A DNA stretch of 44,120 nucleotides from Hyphomicrobiales bacterium (GCA_900468065.1 UBTA01000016.1:1-44120); one strand, 5' to 3'. Positions 17,011 to 26,499 are shown, counted from the stretch's first letter. A program made the numbers and translations. The notes: generated by a model not told the origin, from the letters alone.

Positions 17011-17732
17011 TCAAATTGCGGTGGGTTGCAAGGAATACCGGATGGCGGCTTCGGTATGAAGCTTCGTCACGTCGAATGCCGGCAGTGGATACTCTTCCAT
17101 ACTTAAAAGAAGCGGAAGCTCTGTACAGCCGACGACAATGGCTTGTGCGCCTTGTGCGGCAAGATCGGTTGCAATCTTGACTAAGACGTGCTTCGAGGCT
17201 TCTCGCACGACGCCAAGCGCCAGCTCTTCAACTATGATCTGGTGCAGGGCAGCGCGATCAGCGACAGGCGGAACGAGCACTTCCACTCCATGTCGATTCC
17301 GTAGTCGCTCAACGAAAAAGTTCATCTCCATTGTGAAGCGTGTGCCAATTAAACCGACGCACGCTAAACCGGCCGCGTTGATGGCGTCGGCAGTTGGATC
17401 GCCAATGTGCAAAAGCGGTACGCGTAGAGATGCCTCGATACGGTCGGCTACAGCATGACCGGTTACCGCCGTAATCATAACGAAATCTGCGCCTGCGTTT
17501 TCTACACGACGCGCAGCGTCTGCAATAGCGTCGCCGACCTGATCCCATCGGTCGAGCGGAGCCATTGTGTTTAGGTCGTCATAGTCGAGGTGAAGAGGAT
17601 GGAGCGCGCATTATGATGACCGCCGAGTTCCCGGTGTGCGGCAACATTCAACAGGCGATAGTAGAGGGCAGTCGATTCCCAACTCATCCCGCCGAGAAGT
17701 CCAATCAGTTTTGATTGTTGAACCTTCATCAT
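17011..17732 (-). pseudogene. Aspartate/glutamate racemase family gene, frameshifted
   Basis: From the ATG at 17732 (preceded by GAAGGTGGG) the reverse strand reads MMKVQQSKLIGLLGGMSWES, a perfect racemase-family N-terminus, but the frame hits TAA at 17571-17573. The rest of the protein continues in another frame, in which LDYDDLNTMAPLDRWDQVGD and the later GCTELPLLL carry on the family alignment to a stop at 17011. The break lies at about 17585-17600. One missing base would restore the frame. The first catalytic motif (CNTxH or TNTxH in relatives such as YgeA) reads AVTGH here, so the first catalytic residue also seems lost. Both signs suggest a decaying gene. A sequencing error or translation from the internal ATG at 17565 (184 residues) are alternatives. 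Confidence 0.75.
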
Positions 17733-17981
17733 TTGAGCCCACCTTCGCCAATTGGTAGTGCATGCAGCGCGATGTAAATATGTCTGAGAAACCCGTCATG
17801 AACAAGCACACCCTGCAACTGGGGATTTGCGACATCGAATCTGGCAAACAGCCCCTGCTGCCAAAACATTTTCGGCAAGGAACGCCACTTGCAACGATGT
17901 TCCGCAGACGGATTTTGGTTCTGCTCTACTGCCCAGTTCGATATTTTGGTTAAAGGCTGGTCGACTTGACGGCTCTCAATT

Positions 17982-19802
17982 TTAGCGGAAGAAGACGCTG
18001 GCGCCGTGATCGGCGGAGCCTGTTGCCGCGCGGAACGGGGCGAACAGCTCGCGGCCCATGCCGAATTCATTGTCCGACAGATCGGCTTCCGCTGGCGTCC
18101 GTCCGGCCAGTTCGGCGGCATCGACCAGCACCTGGATCGTGCCGTGGATGGCATCCAGCCGGATGATGTCGCCCTCACGGATTTTCGAGATCGGTCCGCC
18201 ATCCTTGGCTTCCGGTGTCATGTGAATGGCCGACGGCACCTTGCCGGAGGCGCCGGACATGCGGCCGTCAGTGACCAGCGCAACCGTCTGGCCGCGATCC
18301 TGCAGGATGCCGAGCACGGTAGTCAGCTTGTGCAATTCCGGCATGCCATTGGCCTTCGGTCCCTGGAAGCGCACGACGGCAATGAAGTCGCCCTCAAGCT
18401 TGCCGTCCTTGAACGCCGTCTGCAGCTCCGACTGATCGTGGAAAATCTTCGCCGGCGCCTCGATGACATGGCGCTCCGGCTTGACAGCCGAAATCTTGAT
18501 GACGGCCTTGCCGAGATTGCCGGTCAGCATCTTCAGGCCGCCGGAATGCTGGAAGGGATGTTCGACGGTCGAAAGCACTTTTGGATCGTGGCTGACTTCC
18601 GGCGCCGGTTCGCGCGCGACGGTGCCGTTTACGCCCAGCTTGACATCGATCGCATAGGCCTCGAGCCCCTGGCCGAAGACGGTGCGGACGTCGTCATGCA
18701 GCAGGCCGTGCTTCAGAAGCTGGCTAATCAGGTAACCCATGCCGCCGGCCGCGTGGAAATGGTTCACGTCAGCAAGGCCGTTCGGATAGACGCGGGCGAG
18801 CAGCGGGACGATGTCGGAAAGCTCGGAAATATCCTGCCATGTCAGCGCAATACCGGCCGAACGGGCCATGGCGACGAGGTGCATTGTGTGGTTGGTCGAG
18901 CCGCCAGTCGCATGCAGGCCGACAACGCCGTTGACGATCGAGCGTTCGTCGATCATTTCGCCGGCTGGCGTGAACTCGTTGCCGAGCGCGGTGATCGCCA
19001 GCGCGCGCTTGGTGGCTTCCCGGGTCAATGCGTCGCGCAGCGGTGTGCCTGGGTTGATGAAGGAGGCGCCAGGCAGGTGGAAGCCCATGATCTCCATCAG
19101 CATCTGGTTGGAATTGGCGGTACCGTAGAAAGTACAGGTGCCAGGACCATGATAGGACTTCGATTCCGCGTCGAGCAGTTCGTCGCGACCGACCTTGCCT
19201 TCGGCAAACAGCTGCCGGACGCGCGACTTTTCGTCGTTCGGCAGGCCTGTCGTCATCGGACCGGCTGGAATGAAAACGGCAGGCAGATGGCCGAAGGTCA
19301 TGGCGGCGATCATCAGGCCGGGAACGATCTTGTCGCAGACGCCGAGATAGACGGTACTGTCGAACATGTTGTGCGACAGGCCGACGCCTGCAGCCATGGC
19401 GATCAGGTCCCGGGAAAAAAGCGACAGCTCCATGCCCGGCTGTCCTTGCGTAACGCCGTCGCACATGGCCGGAACGCCACCCGCGACCTGCGCCACGCCA
19501 CCGGCTTCATGGGCCGCCTGGCGGATCAGCGCCGGATAGGTCTCGAACGGTTGATGGGCCGAGAGCATGTCGTTGTAGGAAGTAATGATGCCAAGGTTCA
19601 GCACCTCGTCGCCGGAAAGGGCCACCTTTTCCGAGGGGGAACAGACAGCGAAGCCATGGGCAAGATTGCCGCAGCCGAGGACCGACCGGTTGACGCGCTT
19701 GGATGCTGCCGAGCGAACGCGGGCCAGATAGGGCTCGCGATAGGGCTTCGAGCGTTCGACGATGCGGGCGGTGATCGCGGCAATACGGCTGTCGGCGGAC
19801 AT
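17982..19802 (-). CDS. edd: Phosphogluconate dehydratase Edd
   Basis: The 606-residue enzyme dehydrates 6-phosphogluconate to KDPG, the first committed step of the Entner-Doudoroff pathway. It belongs to the IlvD/Edd family, with the iron-sulfur ligand regions [26 protein letters not shown] and [19 protein letters not shown], and the family block [18 protein letters not shown] near the C-terminus. Length matches bacterial Edd. AGGA lies six bases before the ATG. It is the last gene of zwf-pgl-edd, separated from pgl by an 83-base spacer with two hairpins. The KDPG aldolase gene (eda) is not in this window. Confidence 0.96.
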   Translation of the reverse strand: MSADSRIAAITARIVERSKPYREPYLARVRSAASKRVNRSVLGCGNLAHGFAVCSPSEKVALSGDEVLNLGIITSYNDMLSAHQPFETYPALIRQAAHEAGGVAQVAGGVPAMCDGVTQGQPGMELSLFSRDLIAMAAGVGLSHNMFDSTVYLGVCDKIVPGLMIAAMTFGHLPAVFIPAGPMTTGLPNDEKSRVRQLFAEGKVGRDELLDAESKSYHGPGTCTFYGTANSNQMLMEIMGFHLPGASFINPGTPLRDALTREATKRALAITALGNEFTPAGEMIDERSIVNGVVGLHATGGSTNHTMHLVAMARSAGIALTWQDISELSDIVPLLARVYPNGLADVNHFHAAGGMGYLISQLLKHGLLHDDVRTVFGQGLEAYAIDVKLGVNGTVAREPAPEVSHDPKVLSTVEHPFQHSGGLKMLTGNLGKAVIKISAVKPERHVIEAPAKIFHDQSELQTAFKDGKLEGDFIAVVRFQGPKANGMPELHKLTTVLGILQDRGQTVALVTDGRMSGASGKVPSAIHMTPEAKDGGPISKIREGDIIRLDAIHGTIQVLVDAAELAGRTPAEADLSDNEFGMGRELFAPFRAATGSADHGASVFFR

Positions 19803-19816
19803 GGCAATCCTGTTCC

Positions 19817-19878
19817 GGAGTGTTCGGCACTCCTGTGGTCGGCATGGTTGCGGTTATCCGGGTCTTGGGACCCCGGAT
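19817..19878 (-). other. Paired hairpins between pgl and edd
   Basis: Two inverted repeats fill the pgl-edd spacer. ATCCGGG (19856-19862) pairs with CCCGGAT (19872-19878), and pairing extends inwards with one bulge. GGAGTG (19817-19822) pairs with CACTCC (19828-19833) close to the edd ribosome binding site. No T-run follows either. They may tune mRNA stability or edd translation. Confidence 0.5.
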
Positions 19879-19885
19879 GTCGGGC

Positions 19886-20584
19886 TTAAGGTGCCCAGTA
19901 GATCTGAAGCGGGGAGGCGGCCCGGCGCACTATGGCCCGGATCGGCATCTCCGCCTCGTCACCGGGCGCTTCAGCCTTGGCAAGAACGTCCTTCTTGGCC
20001 GCTCCCTCAATATGGAGCACCAGAAGTCGGGCATCCTGAAGGCTGGAGAATGTGAATGTCAGGCGCGGCTCGCCCGCACCATCGGCTTCCATCGTCATCA
20101 CACCACGCGGCGTGGCTGGATCAAGCGCCTCGGCAAGGCGCGAACCACCCGGAAAGAACGAGGCCGTATGTCCGTCGCCGCCCATGCCGAGAATGACGAC
20201 GTCGAAGGGACAGCCGAGCGCGGCGGTCTGCTTGGTGGCGGCGGCCGCCGCCTCTTCAGCTGTTGCCGCCGGATAATAGAGCGGCTGCAGTTTTGCCGCT
20301 GCGGCCGCGTTGATCAGCAGATTATCGCGAACCAGCTTTTCGTTCGAGCGATCGCTGTCCGGCTCGACGAAGCGTTCATCGACCAGCGTCACGGTGACCT
20401 TCGGCCAGTCGATGGTCTTGCCGGAGAGCGCCTTGAAAAAAGCCTTCGGCGTCGAGCCGCCGGAGACGGCGATGGTGCCTTCGCCGCGCTCTGCAATCGC
20501 TGCCGACAGAGCAGCCGCCACCGCGTCTGCCAGGCCGTCCGCAAGGGCCGCTCCGTTGTCGAATACATGCATCGCAGCCGTCAT
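19886..20584 (-). CDS. pgl: 6-phosphogluconolactonase Pgl
   Basis: The 232-residue cytoplasmic enzyme hydrolyses 6-phosphogluconolactone made by Zwf. It is of the DevB/NagB-like type, with AVSGGSTPKAFFKALS near residue 40, LVDERFVEPDSDRSNEK in the middle and ILGMGGDGHTASFFPG, which carries active-site His. A ribosome binding site AGGATAAGG precedes the ATG, and the gene starts only ten bases after zwf ends. The order zwf-pgl-edd matches the path of glucose 6-phosphate into the Entner-Doudoroff route. Confidence 0.95.
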   Translation of the reverse strand: MTAAMHVFDNGAALADGLADAVAAALSAAIAERGEGTIAVSGGSTPKAFFKALSGKTIDWPKVTVTLVDERFVEPDSDRSNEKLVRDNLLINAAAAAKLQPLYYPAATAEEAAAAATKQTAALGCPFDVVILGMGGDGHTASFFPGGSRLAEALDPATPRGVMTMEADGAGEPRLTFTFSSLQDARLLVLHIEGAAKKDVLAKAEAPGDEAEMPIRAIVRRAASPLQIYWAP

Positions 20585-20594
20585 GGCCTTATCC

Positions 20595-22070
20595 TCAGAT
20601 CACTTCATGCCAGGTGCGGCCGTCCCGCTCGATCAGCGCGATGGCCTGGCTCGGTCCCCAGGTGCCGGCCGTATAGGCCTGGACCTGCTGGCCGACCGCT
20701 TCCCACGACTTCAGGATCGGATCGACCCAGCGCCATGCAGCCTCAACTTCGTCGCGGCGCATGAATAGCGTCTGGTTGTTGCGCACCACGTCGAGCAGCA
20801 GGCGTTCATAGGCGTCGGCGCTACGGGCGTTGAAGGCCTCGGCGAAGGTCATGTCGAGCGAGACGTTGCGCAGGCGCATGCCGCCCGGGCCTGGGTCCTT
20901 GATCATCAGCGACTGCTTGACGCCTTCGTCCGGCTGCAGGCGGATGATCAGCTGGTTGGCAGCGATACGGCCGGCCGCCTCGTCGAAGATCGAATGCGGG
21001 ATCGGCTTGAAGCTGATGACGATTTCCGACATGCGGCCGGCCATGCGCTTGCCGGTGCGGATGTAGAAGGGCACGCCAGCCCAGCGCCAGTTGTTGATCT
21101 CAGCCTTGATGGCAACGAAGGTTTCGGTGTTGGAGACGCCGCCTTCGAGTTCCTCCAGATACCCCTTGACCGCGCCGCCGGCCGAAGCTCCGGCCTTGTA
21201 CTGGCCGCGCACCGTCATCTTCTCGACATTGCCGGGATTGATCGGCTTCAGCGCGCGCAGCACCTTCAGCTTCTCGTCGCGCACGGCTTCGGCGTTCATT
21301 GATGGCGGAACTTCCATGGCGACCAGGCAGAGAAGCTGCAGGATATGGTTCTGCACCATGTCGCGCAGCGCACCCGCCTTGTCGTAGTAACCGGCACGGC
21401 TTTCCAGCCCGACCGACTCGGCAACGGTGATCTGGATATGGTCGATATAGGAAGAGTTCCACAGCGGTTCGTACAGCGTGTTGGCAAAGCGTAGCGCCAT
21501 CAGGTTCTGCACGGTTTCCTTGCCGAGATAGTGGTCGATACGGAAGATCTGTTCTTCCTTGAACACCTTGCCGATCGTGTCGTTGAGTTCGAGCGCGGAG
21601 GCAAGGTCGCGGCCAATCGGCTTTTCGACGACGATGCGCGTCATCTTGGTGATCAGCTTGTGGTCGCGGATCTTCTCCGAAATATCGCCGAAGATGGCCG
21701 GTGCAACGGCGAGATAGAAAGCGCGGACGCGGTCCTTGCCTTCGTCCAGAAGTGCCTTCAGCTGATCCCAGCCATTGTCCGACTTGGCATCGACAGGCAC
21801 ATAGAAAAGACGATCGGTAAAAATTTTGACCTGCGCCTCGTCGTACTCGCCTGCCTTCAGATGTTCCTTGAGGGCATCGGTTGCAAACTTGCGGTATTCT
21901 TCGTGGCTGAGCACGCTGCGCGATGCGCCGATGATGCGGGTCGGGTCGCTCAGTTGGCCGTCCAGCTGACGATGATAAAGGGCAGGAAGCAATTTGCGCT
22001 CGGCAAGGTCGCCGGTGCCTCCGAAAACCACATAGTCAAAGGGTTCCACAGGAATGATCTGGCTGCTCAT
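20595..22070 (-). CDS. zwf: Glucose-6-phosphate 1-dehydrogenase Zwf
   Basis: The 491-residue enzyme oxidises glucose 6-phosphate to 6-phosphogluconolactone with NAD(P)+. Near the N-terminus is the nucleotide-binding VFGGTGDLAERKLLPALY, then EKPIGRDLASALELN, and the substrate/catalytic signature RIDHYLGKETVQNLM. Length is normal. The ribosome binding site is weak. It heads zwf-pgl-edd. Glucose released by AglA from imported alpha-glucosides would flow here after phosphorylation, which gives a metabolic reason for the nearby agl operon. Confidence 0.97.
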   Translation of the reverse strand: MSSQIIPVEPFDYVVFGGTGDLAERKLLPALYHRQLDGQLSDPTRIIGASRSVLSHEEYRKFATDALKEHLKAGEYDEAQVKIFTDRLFYVPVDAKSDNGWDQLKALLDEGKDRVRAFYLAVAPAIFGDISEKIRDHKLITKMTRIVVEKPIGRDLASALELNDTIGKVFKEEQIFRIDHYLGKETVQNLMALRFANTLYEPLWNSSYIDHIQITVAESVGLESRAGYYDKAGALRDMVQNHILQLLCLVAMEVPPSMNAEAVRDEKLKVLRALKPINPGNVEKMTVRGQYKAGASAGGAVKGYLEELEGGVSNTETFVAIKAEINNWRWAGVPFYIRTGKRMAGRMSEIVISFKPIPHSIFDEAAGRIAANQLIIRLQPDEGVKQSLMIKDPGPGGMRLRNVSLDMTFAEAFNARSADAYERLLLDVVRNNQTLFMRRDEVEAAWRWVDPILKSWEAVGQQVQAYTAGTWGPSQAIALIERDGRTWHEVI

Positions 22071-22104
22071 GAGAAATCTCGATCTCGTTCTGGTCTGAGG
22101 AGTG

Positions 22105-22132
22105 TATAATCTAATCGATTTAAAAGCGCTAG
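22105..22132 (-). promoter_or_regulatory. zwf promoter region with AglR-like half-conserved site
   Basis: On the reverse strand an AT-rich TAGATTATAC could supply a -10 element. Just upstream lies AAAGCGCTAG (22123-22132, plus-strand reading), which matches eight of ten bases of the AAAGCGCTTT core of the two putative AglR operators. An eight-base palindrome AATCGATT sits at 22113-22120. A LacI-type regulator is a reasonable candidate, but which one is unknown. Confidence 0.4.
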
Positions 22133-22179
22133 GGTGCGACGCAACAAAATGCGTATCGTCCGCCTTTCAGGTGCGGCTT

Positions 22180-23490
22180 TTAAAACTTGTCGCGCAAGGC
22201 ATACCAGCTGAGTGCAACGAACAAAAGCACGGAGCGGAACCGCGTGCCGCCCGGAAATGCCGGAATGTTCAGCTCTCGGAACAGGTCGAGGTCCGAGCGG
22301 TTGCCGGTCACCATATCGGAATAGAGCTTGCCGCAATAGTTCGACAGCATGACGCCATGACCGGAATAGCCGCCGATAGAGGTGACACCGGGCATAACGT
22401 CGCGCACGAAGGGCTGTCGCGGCAGGGTGATGCCGACCGAACCGCCCCAGGCATGGGTCATCTCGATATTTGCCAGCGACGGATAGATTTCGGTGATCTG
22501 GCGGCGAATATGGTCGGAAATGTCGAGCGGATTGTCCGCGGTATAGGCCTCGCGGCCGCCAAACAACAATCGCCCGTCCTGCGATTTGCGGAAATAGCGG
22601 ACGACGAAGCGCGAATCGGCAACCGCCTCGCCGCCGGGCAGCACATCTGGGAAATCGCTGAGAACCTTGGTGGCGCCGATGAAGGAGCGGATCGGCATGA
22701 CATGCCGTGCCGTCACCGGTTCGAGATTGCCGATATAGCCATTGCAGGCAATCAGGGCGCGGTCGGCCCGGATGCTGCCCTTGTCCGTCTCGATCGTCAC
22801 CCGGCCGCCTGCCTGGTTGATCTTCAGCGCCTTGGTCTGCTCATGCAGCGAGGCGCCGGCCAGGGCCGCCTGTTTTGCCAGGCCGACCAGCAGTTTCATC
22901 GGCTGGATATGGCCGGTGCCGGTATCGCGGATGCCGAACAGGTAGCGCTCCGAGCCGAGCCGCGCCACCGTCTCGTCGCGGTCCATGAAACTCTGGTGGG
23001 CATAGCCGTAACGCGATGCGGCGATCTCGACGCTGTCGCGATATTCTTTTTCAAGACGCGGCTTGTGGCAGACGTTCAACTGTCCCTCGACATATTCGAT
23101 GTCGATGCGATGAACGGAGGCAAACTCGAGAAGATGTTTTTTCGCGTCTTCGGCCAGATCGAACAGTGCCTTTGACCGTTCGAAGCCGAGCGTTCCTTCC
23201 ATCTCTTCGGGAGACCAGCGCTGGCCGGTGCCGAGCTGGCCGCCATTGCGGCCCGACGCACCGTCACCGAAGCGGCAGGCGTCGATCAGCGTCACACGCA
23301 CGCCCTTCAGCGCCAGATTGTACGCCGCCTGTAGCCCGGTGAAGCCGCCGCCGACGATGGCGACATCGGTTTCCACCGAGCCGGAGAGGGCCGGATATTC
23401 CGGCCGCTCGGGAACGTTGGACTCATACCAGGAGATCCCCGGCGAGATCGGGCTTTGCCAAGGCATGGCTGTGCCTTTCGTGTCAGACAT
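22180..23490 (-). CDS. puuB: FAD-dependent gamma-glutamylputrescine oxidase, PuuB-like
   Basis: The 436-residue protein is a DAO-family flavoprotein. It has an N-terminal dinucleotide-binding motif (VAIVGGGFTGLQAAYNLA, about residues 43-60) and GASGRNGGQLGTGQRW, the usual flavin-contact region of the gamma-glutamylputrescine oxidase group. Near the C-terminus is GGYSGHGVMLSNYCGKL. In the Puu pathway it oxidises gamma-glutamylputrescine, giving the aldehyde, ammonia and H2O2. It overlaps the upstream puuA-like gene by eight bases, so the two are translationally coupled. That context supports the assignment over other amine oxidases. Confidence 0.82.
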   Translation of the reverse strand: MSDTKGTAMPWQSPISPGISWYESNVPERPEYPALSGSVETDVAIVGGGFTGLQAAYNLALKGVRVTLIDACRFGDGASGRNGGQLGTGQRWSPEEMEGTLGFERSKALFDLAEDAKKHLLEFASVHRIDIEYVEGQLNVCHKPRLEKEYRDSVEIAASRYGYAHQSFMDRDETVARLGSERYLFGIRDTGTGHIQPMKLLVGLAKQAALAGASLHEQTKALKINQAGGRVTIETDKGSIRADRALIACNGYIGNLEPVTARHVMPIRSFIGATKVLSDFPDVLPGGEAVADSRFVVRYFRKSQDGRLLFGGREAYTADNPLDISDHIRRQITEIYPSLANIEMTHAWGGSVGITLPRQPFVRDVMPGVTSIGGYSGHGVMLSNYCGKLYSDMVTGNRSDLDLFRELNIPAFPGGTRFRSVLLFVALSWYALRDKF

Positions 23491-24919
23491 TGAGAAGCAG
23501 GTATTCGCGCTCCCAGGGGCTGATCACCTGCATGAAGGTTTCGAACTCGCCCCGCTTTACGCCGCCATAGATGGCGATGAATTCCGGGCTGAAGATCTCG
23601 GCAAAAGCTGGTTCTGCCTCCAACAGCGACACCGCTTCCAAGAGGCCCCGGGGCAGGTCGATCGTGCCGCTGTCAGCCGATGCTTCGGCCGGTGCTGATG
23701 GCTCCAGTCCCTGCACGATACCGAGATAACCGCAGCCGAGCGAAGCGGCGAGTGCCAGGTAAGGATTGGCGTCCGAGCTTGGCAGGCGGTTTTCGACACG
23801 CCGGGCGATGGGCTCTGAAACAGGAATGCGAAACGCCGTCGTCCGGTTGTCATAGCCCCAGGCATTGTTGACCGGTGCCGACATGTCGGGCGTCAGCCGC
23901 CGGTACGAGTTCACGTAAGGGGCCATCATCGACAGCGCCTTCGGAACAAACGTCTGCATGCCGCCGATGAAGGAGAAGAACTCCTTGGACGGCGAACCAT
24001 CGGCATTGGAAAACAGGTTTCGGCCGGTGTTCACTTCGATGACGGACTGGTGGATGTGCATGGCGGAACCGGCCTGCGCTTGCATCGGCTTGGCCATGAA
24101 GGTCGCGTAGATGCCATGCTTCAGCGCCGCTTCGCGGATCGTCCGCTTGAACAGGAAGACCTGGTCGGCAAGCTCGATCGGATCACCATGGCGAAGGTTG
24201 ATTTCCAGCTGCGCCGGGCCTTCCTCATGGATCAGCGTATCGATCTCGAGGCCCTGCTTTTCCGAGAAGTGGTAGATGTCGTCGATCAACTCGTCGAATT
24301 CGTTGACGCCGGCGATCGAATAGCCCTGCCCCCCCTGGATGGCGCGTCCGGAGCGGCCCTTCGGCGGATGCAGTGGATAATCCGGATCTTCGTTCTTGGC
24401 GACCAGATAGAATTCGATTTCCGGCGCGACGACCGGCTTCCAGCCCCTCTGGTGATAGAGGTCGAGGACATGCTTGAGGACGTTGCGCGGGGTATAGGGA
24501 ACTTTCTCGCCCTGCGAACCCGCAATGTCGCAGATCACCTGCGCCGTCGGGTCGCTCTCCCAGGGGACGACCGAAAGGGTCGAAAGGTCGGGTACCAGCT
24601 TGATGTCGCTGTCGCGGCTGTCATAGCGGAAGTTGCCCGTCTCTTCGGGATATTCACCGGAAATCGTATGGCGGTAGATCGCTGAGGGGAGCGCCAGGGA
24701 GGTGTTGGAGGTAAACTTCGAAGACGGCATCATCTTGCCGCGCGGAACGCCGGCGATATCAGGCGTGATGCATTCGATATCTTCGATACCGCGGATCTTC
24801 AGCCAGTCGGCGGCTTCCTTCCAGGTTTTCACTCCGCGTGGAGCTTGCAGTGCGGCGGGTATTTTCGTGCTCTTGACAGTCCTTGCAGTTGGTTGGGCAG
24901 CATTTCTTCTGACGGGCAT
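23483..24919 (-). CDS. puuA: Gamma-glutamylputrescine synthetase, PuuA-like (glutamine synthetase family)
   Basis: The 478-residue protein belongs to the glutamine synthetase superfamily. The catalytic domain shows VAPEIEFYLV (metal-binding Glu), EEGPAQLEINLRHGDP, AGSAMHIHQSV, and ENRLPSSDANPYLALAASLG near the C-terminus. The N-terminal beta-grasp part (DIECITPDIAGVPRGKMMP) replaces the classical GlnA segment, which fits the PuuA/GlnA-like branch that ligates glutamate to putrescine. Coupling to a PuuB-like oxidase strengthens this. The start at 24919 has no good ribosome binding site, and no better in-frame ATG is present. It diverges from the BaiN-like gene. Confidence 0.83.
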   Translation of the reverse strand: MPVRRNAAQPTARTVKSTKIPAALQAPRGVKTWKEAADWLKIRGIEDIECITPDIAGVPRGKMMPSSKFTSNTSLALPSAIYRHTISGEYPEETGNFRYDSRDSDIKLVPDLSTLSVVPWESDPTAQVICDIAGSQGEKVPYTPRNVLKHVLDLYHQRGWKPVVAPEIEFYLVAKNEDPDYPLHPPKGRSGRAIQGGQGYSIAGVNEFDELIDDIYHFSEKQGLEIDTLIHEEGPAQLEINLRHGDPIELADQVFLFKRTIREAALKHGIYATFMAKPMQAQAGSAMHIHQSVIEVNTGRNLFSNADGSPSKEFFSFIGGMQTFVPKALSMMAPYVNSYRRLTPDMSAPVNNAWGYDNRTTAFRIPVSEPIARRVENRLPSSDANPYLALAASLGCGYLGIVQGLEPSAPAEASADSGTIDLPRGLLEAVSLLEAEPAFAEIFSPEFIAIYGGVKRGEFETFMQVISPWEREYLLLNV

Positions 24920-25082
24920 AAATCACCGGTTTTGGGTTCGGATGGGGCATCATAGCCACAGTTTGGCAATTGGCTAGGGTGAAAACCGGGACTTTTGCTG
25001 CCGTACAGGCTGTATTCGCGCTCATCGCAGCAACAGCGATTGACTTTGGAGCCCTTGCCTTCGAAAGGAAACTGAAACGGGA

Positions 25083-26276
25083 ATGGATGTCTTGGCTGAA
25101 CAATTCGACGTGGTGATAATCGGGGCAGGGGCGGCCGGCATGATGGCGGCGATCGAGGCGGGCAAGCGCGGCCGCCGCGTCGCCGTGCTCGATCATGCCA
25201 AAGCGCCGGGCGAGAAGATCCGCATCTCCGGTGGCGGACGCTGCAACTTCACCAACATCCATGCGAGCCCGAAGAACTTCCTGTCAGTCAATCCGCATTT
25301 CTGCAAGTCGGCGTTGGCGCGCTATACGCCGCACGATTTCATCGGCTTGGTCGATCGTTATAATATTGCCTGGCATGAAAAGACGCTTGGCCAGCTGTTC
25401 TGCGACGACACTGCAAAAGACGTCATCCGCATGCTCCTGACGGAGATGAAGGAGGCCCGCGCAGTTCTGCGGCTTGGTGCGCAGATCCAGACGGTCGACA
25501 AAACTGTTTCCGGCTTCCGGATTGTGACGGCGGATGGTGCAATTGACTGCTCTTCGCTGATCATGGCGAGCGGCGGCAAGTCGATCCCTAAAATGGGCGC
25601 GACCGGTTTTGCCTATAGGATTGCCGAGCAGTTCGGCCTGCCGCTGGTCGAAACCCGCCCGGGACTTGTGCCGTTGACGCTTGATCCAACACAGCTGGAG
25701 AGCCTGAGTACCCTTGCCGGGGTTGCCGTCGATGCGCAGGCGCGCTGCGGCAAGACGATGTTCGAGGAAGCCGTGCTGATCACCCATCGGGGCTTGAGCG
25801 GACCCGCTATCCTGCAGATATCCTCCTACTGGCGCGAGGGCGGCGATATCCGCCTTAACCTCGTGCCGCATGTCGATATCGCCGCCGTGTTGAAGGCGGC
25901 GCGCAAGGAGAATGGCCGTCAGGCACTGCAGACCGCATTGGCTGAACCGCTGCCGAAAAGGCTGGCGCAATTCTTTGCCGAGGCCGCCGGGCTGAGCAAT
26001 CGGCCGCTCGCCGATCTCTCCGACAAGGCCATCGATGCGTTCTGTTTGACCATCAAGGATTGGGCCATCACACCCGCCGGCTCGGAAGGTTATCGTACCG
26101 CCGAGGTAACGCTGGGCGGTGTCGATACCAGGGCACTGGATTCCCGCACCATGCAGGCACGCGACGTGCCCGGCCTCTATTTCATCGGCGAATGTGTCGA
26201 TGTCACCGGCTGGCTCGGCGGCTATAATTTTCAATGGGCCTGGGCATCGGGCTTTTCGGCCGGGCAGGCGGCATAA
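25083..26276 (+). CDS. BaiN/YhiN (HI0933)-type NAD(P)/FAD-dependent oxidoreductase
   Basis: The 397-residue flavoprotein starts with a Rossmann motif (VVIIGAGAAGMMAAIEAGKR, about 10-29) and has the family signature ISGGGRCNFTN near residue 55. ASGGKSIPKMGATGFAYRIA lies mid-protein. The C-terminus is GLYFIGECVDVTGWLGGYNF followed by QWAWASGFSAG, which closes the FAD site. AAGGAAA lies upstream of the ATG at 25083. Members are widespread, but physiological substrates are mostly unknown; BaiN itself acts on bile acid intermediates, which is not expected in a soil bacterium. It appears monocistronic. Confidence 0.88.
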   Translation: MDVLAEQFDVVIIGAGAAGMMAAIEAGKRGRRVAVLDHAKAPGEKIRISGGGRCNFTNIHASPKNFLSVNPHFCKSALARYTPHDFIGLVDRYNIAWHEKTLGQLFCDDTAKDVIRMLLTEMKEARAVLRLGAQIQTVDKTVSGFRIVTADGAIDCSSLIMASGGKSIPKMGATGFAYRIAEQFGLPLVETRPGLVPLTLDPTQLESLSTLAGVAVDAQARCGKTMFEEAVLITHRGLSGPAILQISSYWREGGDIRLNLVPHVDIAAVLKAARKENGRQALQTALAEPLPKRLAQFFAEAAGLSNRPLADLSDKAIDAFCLTIKDWAITPAGSEGYRTAEVTLGGVDTRALDSRTMQARDVPGLYFIGECVDVTGWLGGYNFQWAWASGFSAGQAA

Positions 26277-26499
26277 CCGGACAAAGCGCAGGCCGCTTCA
26301 GCACTTGTTAAGACATCTGACGGAACCTATCTGCAACGCTGGCTCAACGGCCTTACGATATGGAAAAGATGCGGTTTTCGGCAATTGTTTCAGAAAAGTG
26401 ACATTTTTTCCGCTTTCGTGAGCGGTCGCAACATGAAGTGGGCTAGCGGTCCGGATCATCCGGGTCTATTGTTGGTTTTGGTCGAAAGGACATGATGCC

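Noticed and set aside
17570..17600. Programmed ribosomal frameshift in the racemase gene
   Set aside because: No slippery heptamer is seen at the break, and the first catalytic motif is also lost, so decay or sequencing error is simpler.
17733..17981. A hidden gene between edd and the racemase pseudogene
   Set aside because: Frames in this 249-base gap are short or merge with antisense of edd; no start signal or domain is seen.
18006..19889. A 627-codon open frame on the plus strand opposite edd
   Set aside because: It lies wholly antisense to a clear edd gene, has no recognisable domain and no proper start signal. Long antisense frames are common in GC-rich genes.
22111..22120. HexR-type operator upstream of zwf
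   Set aside because: AATCGATT is a short palindrome, but HexR sites as I remember them are longer and of a different sequence, and no hexR gene is in the window.
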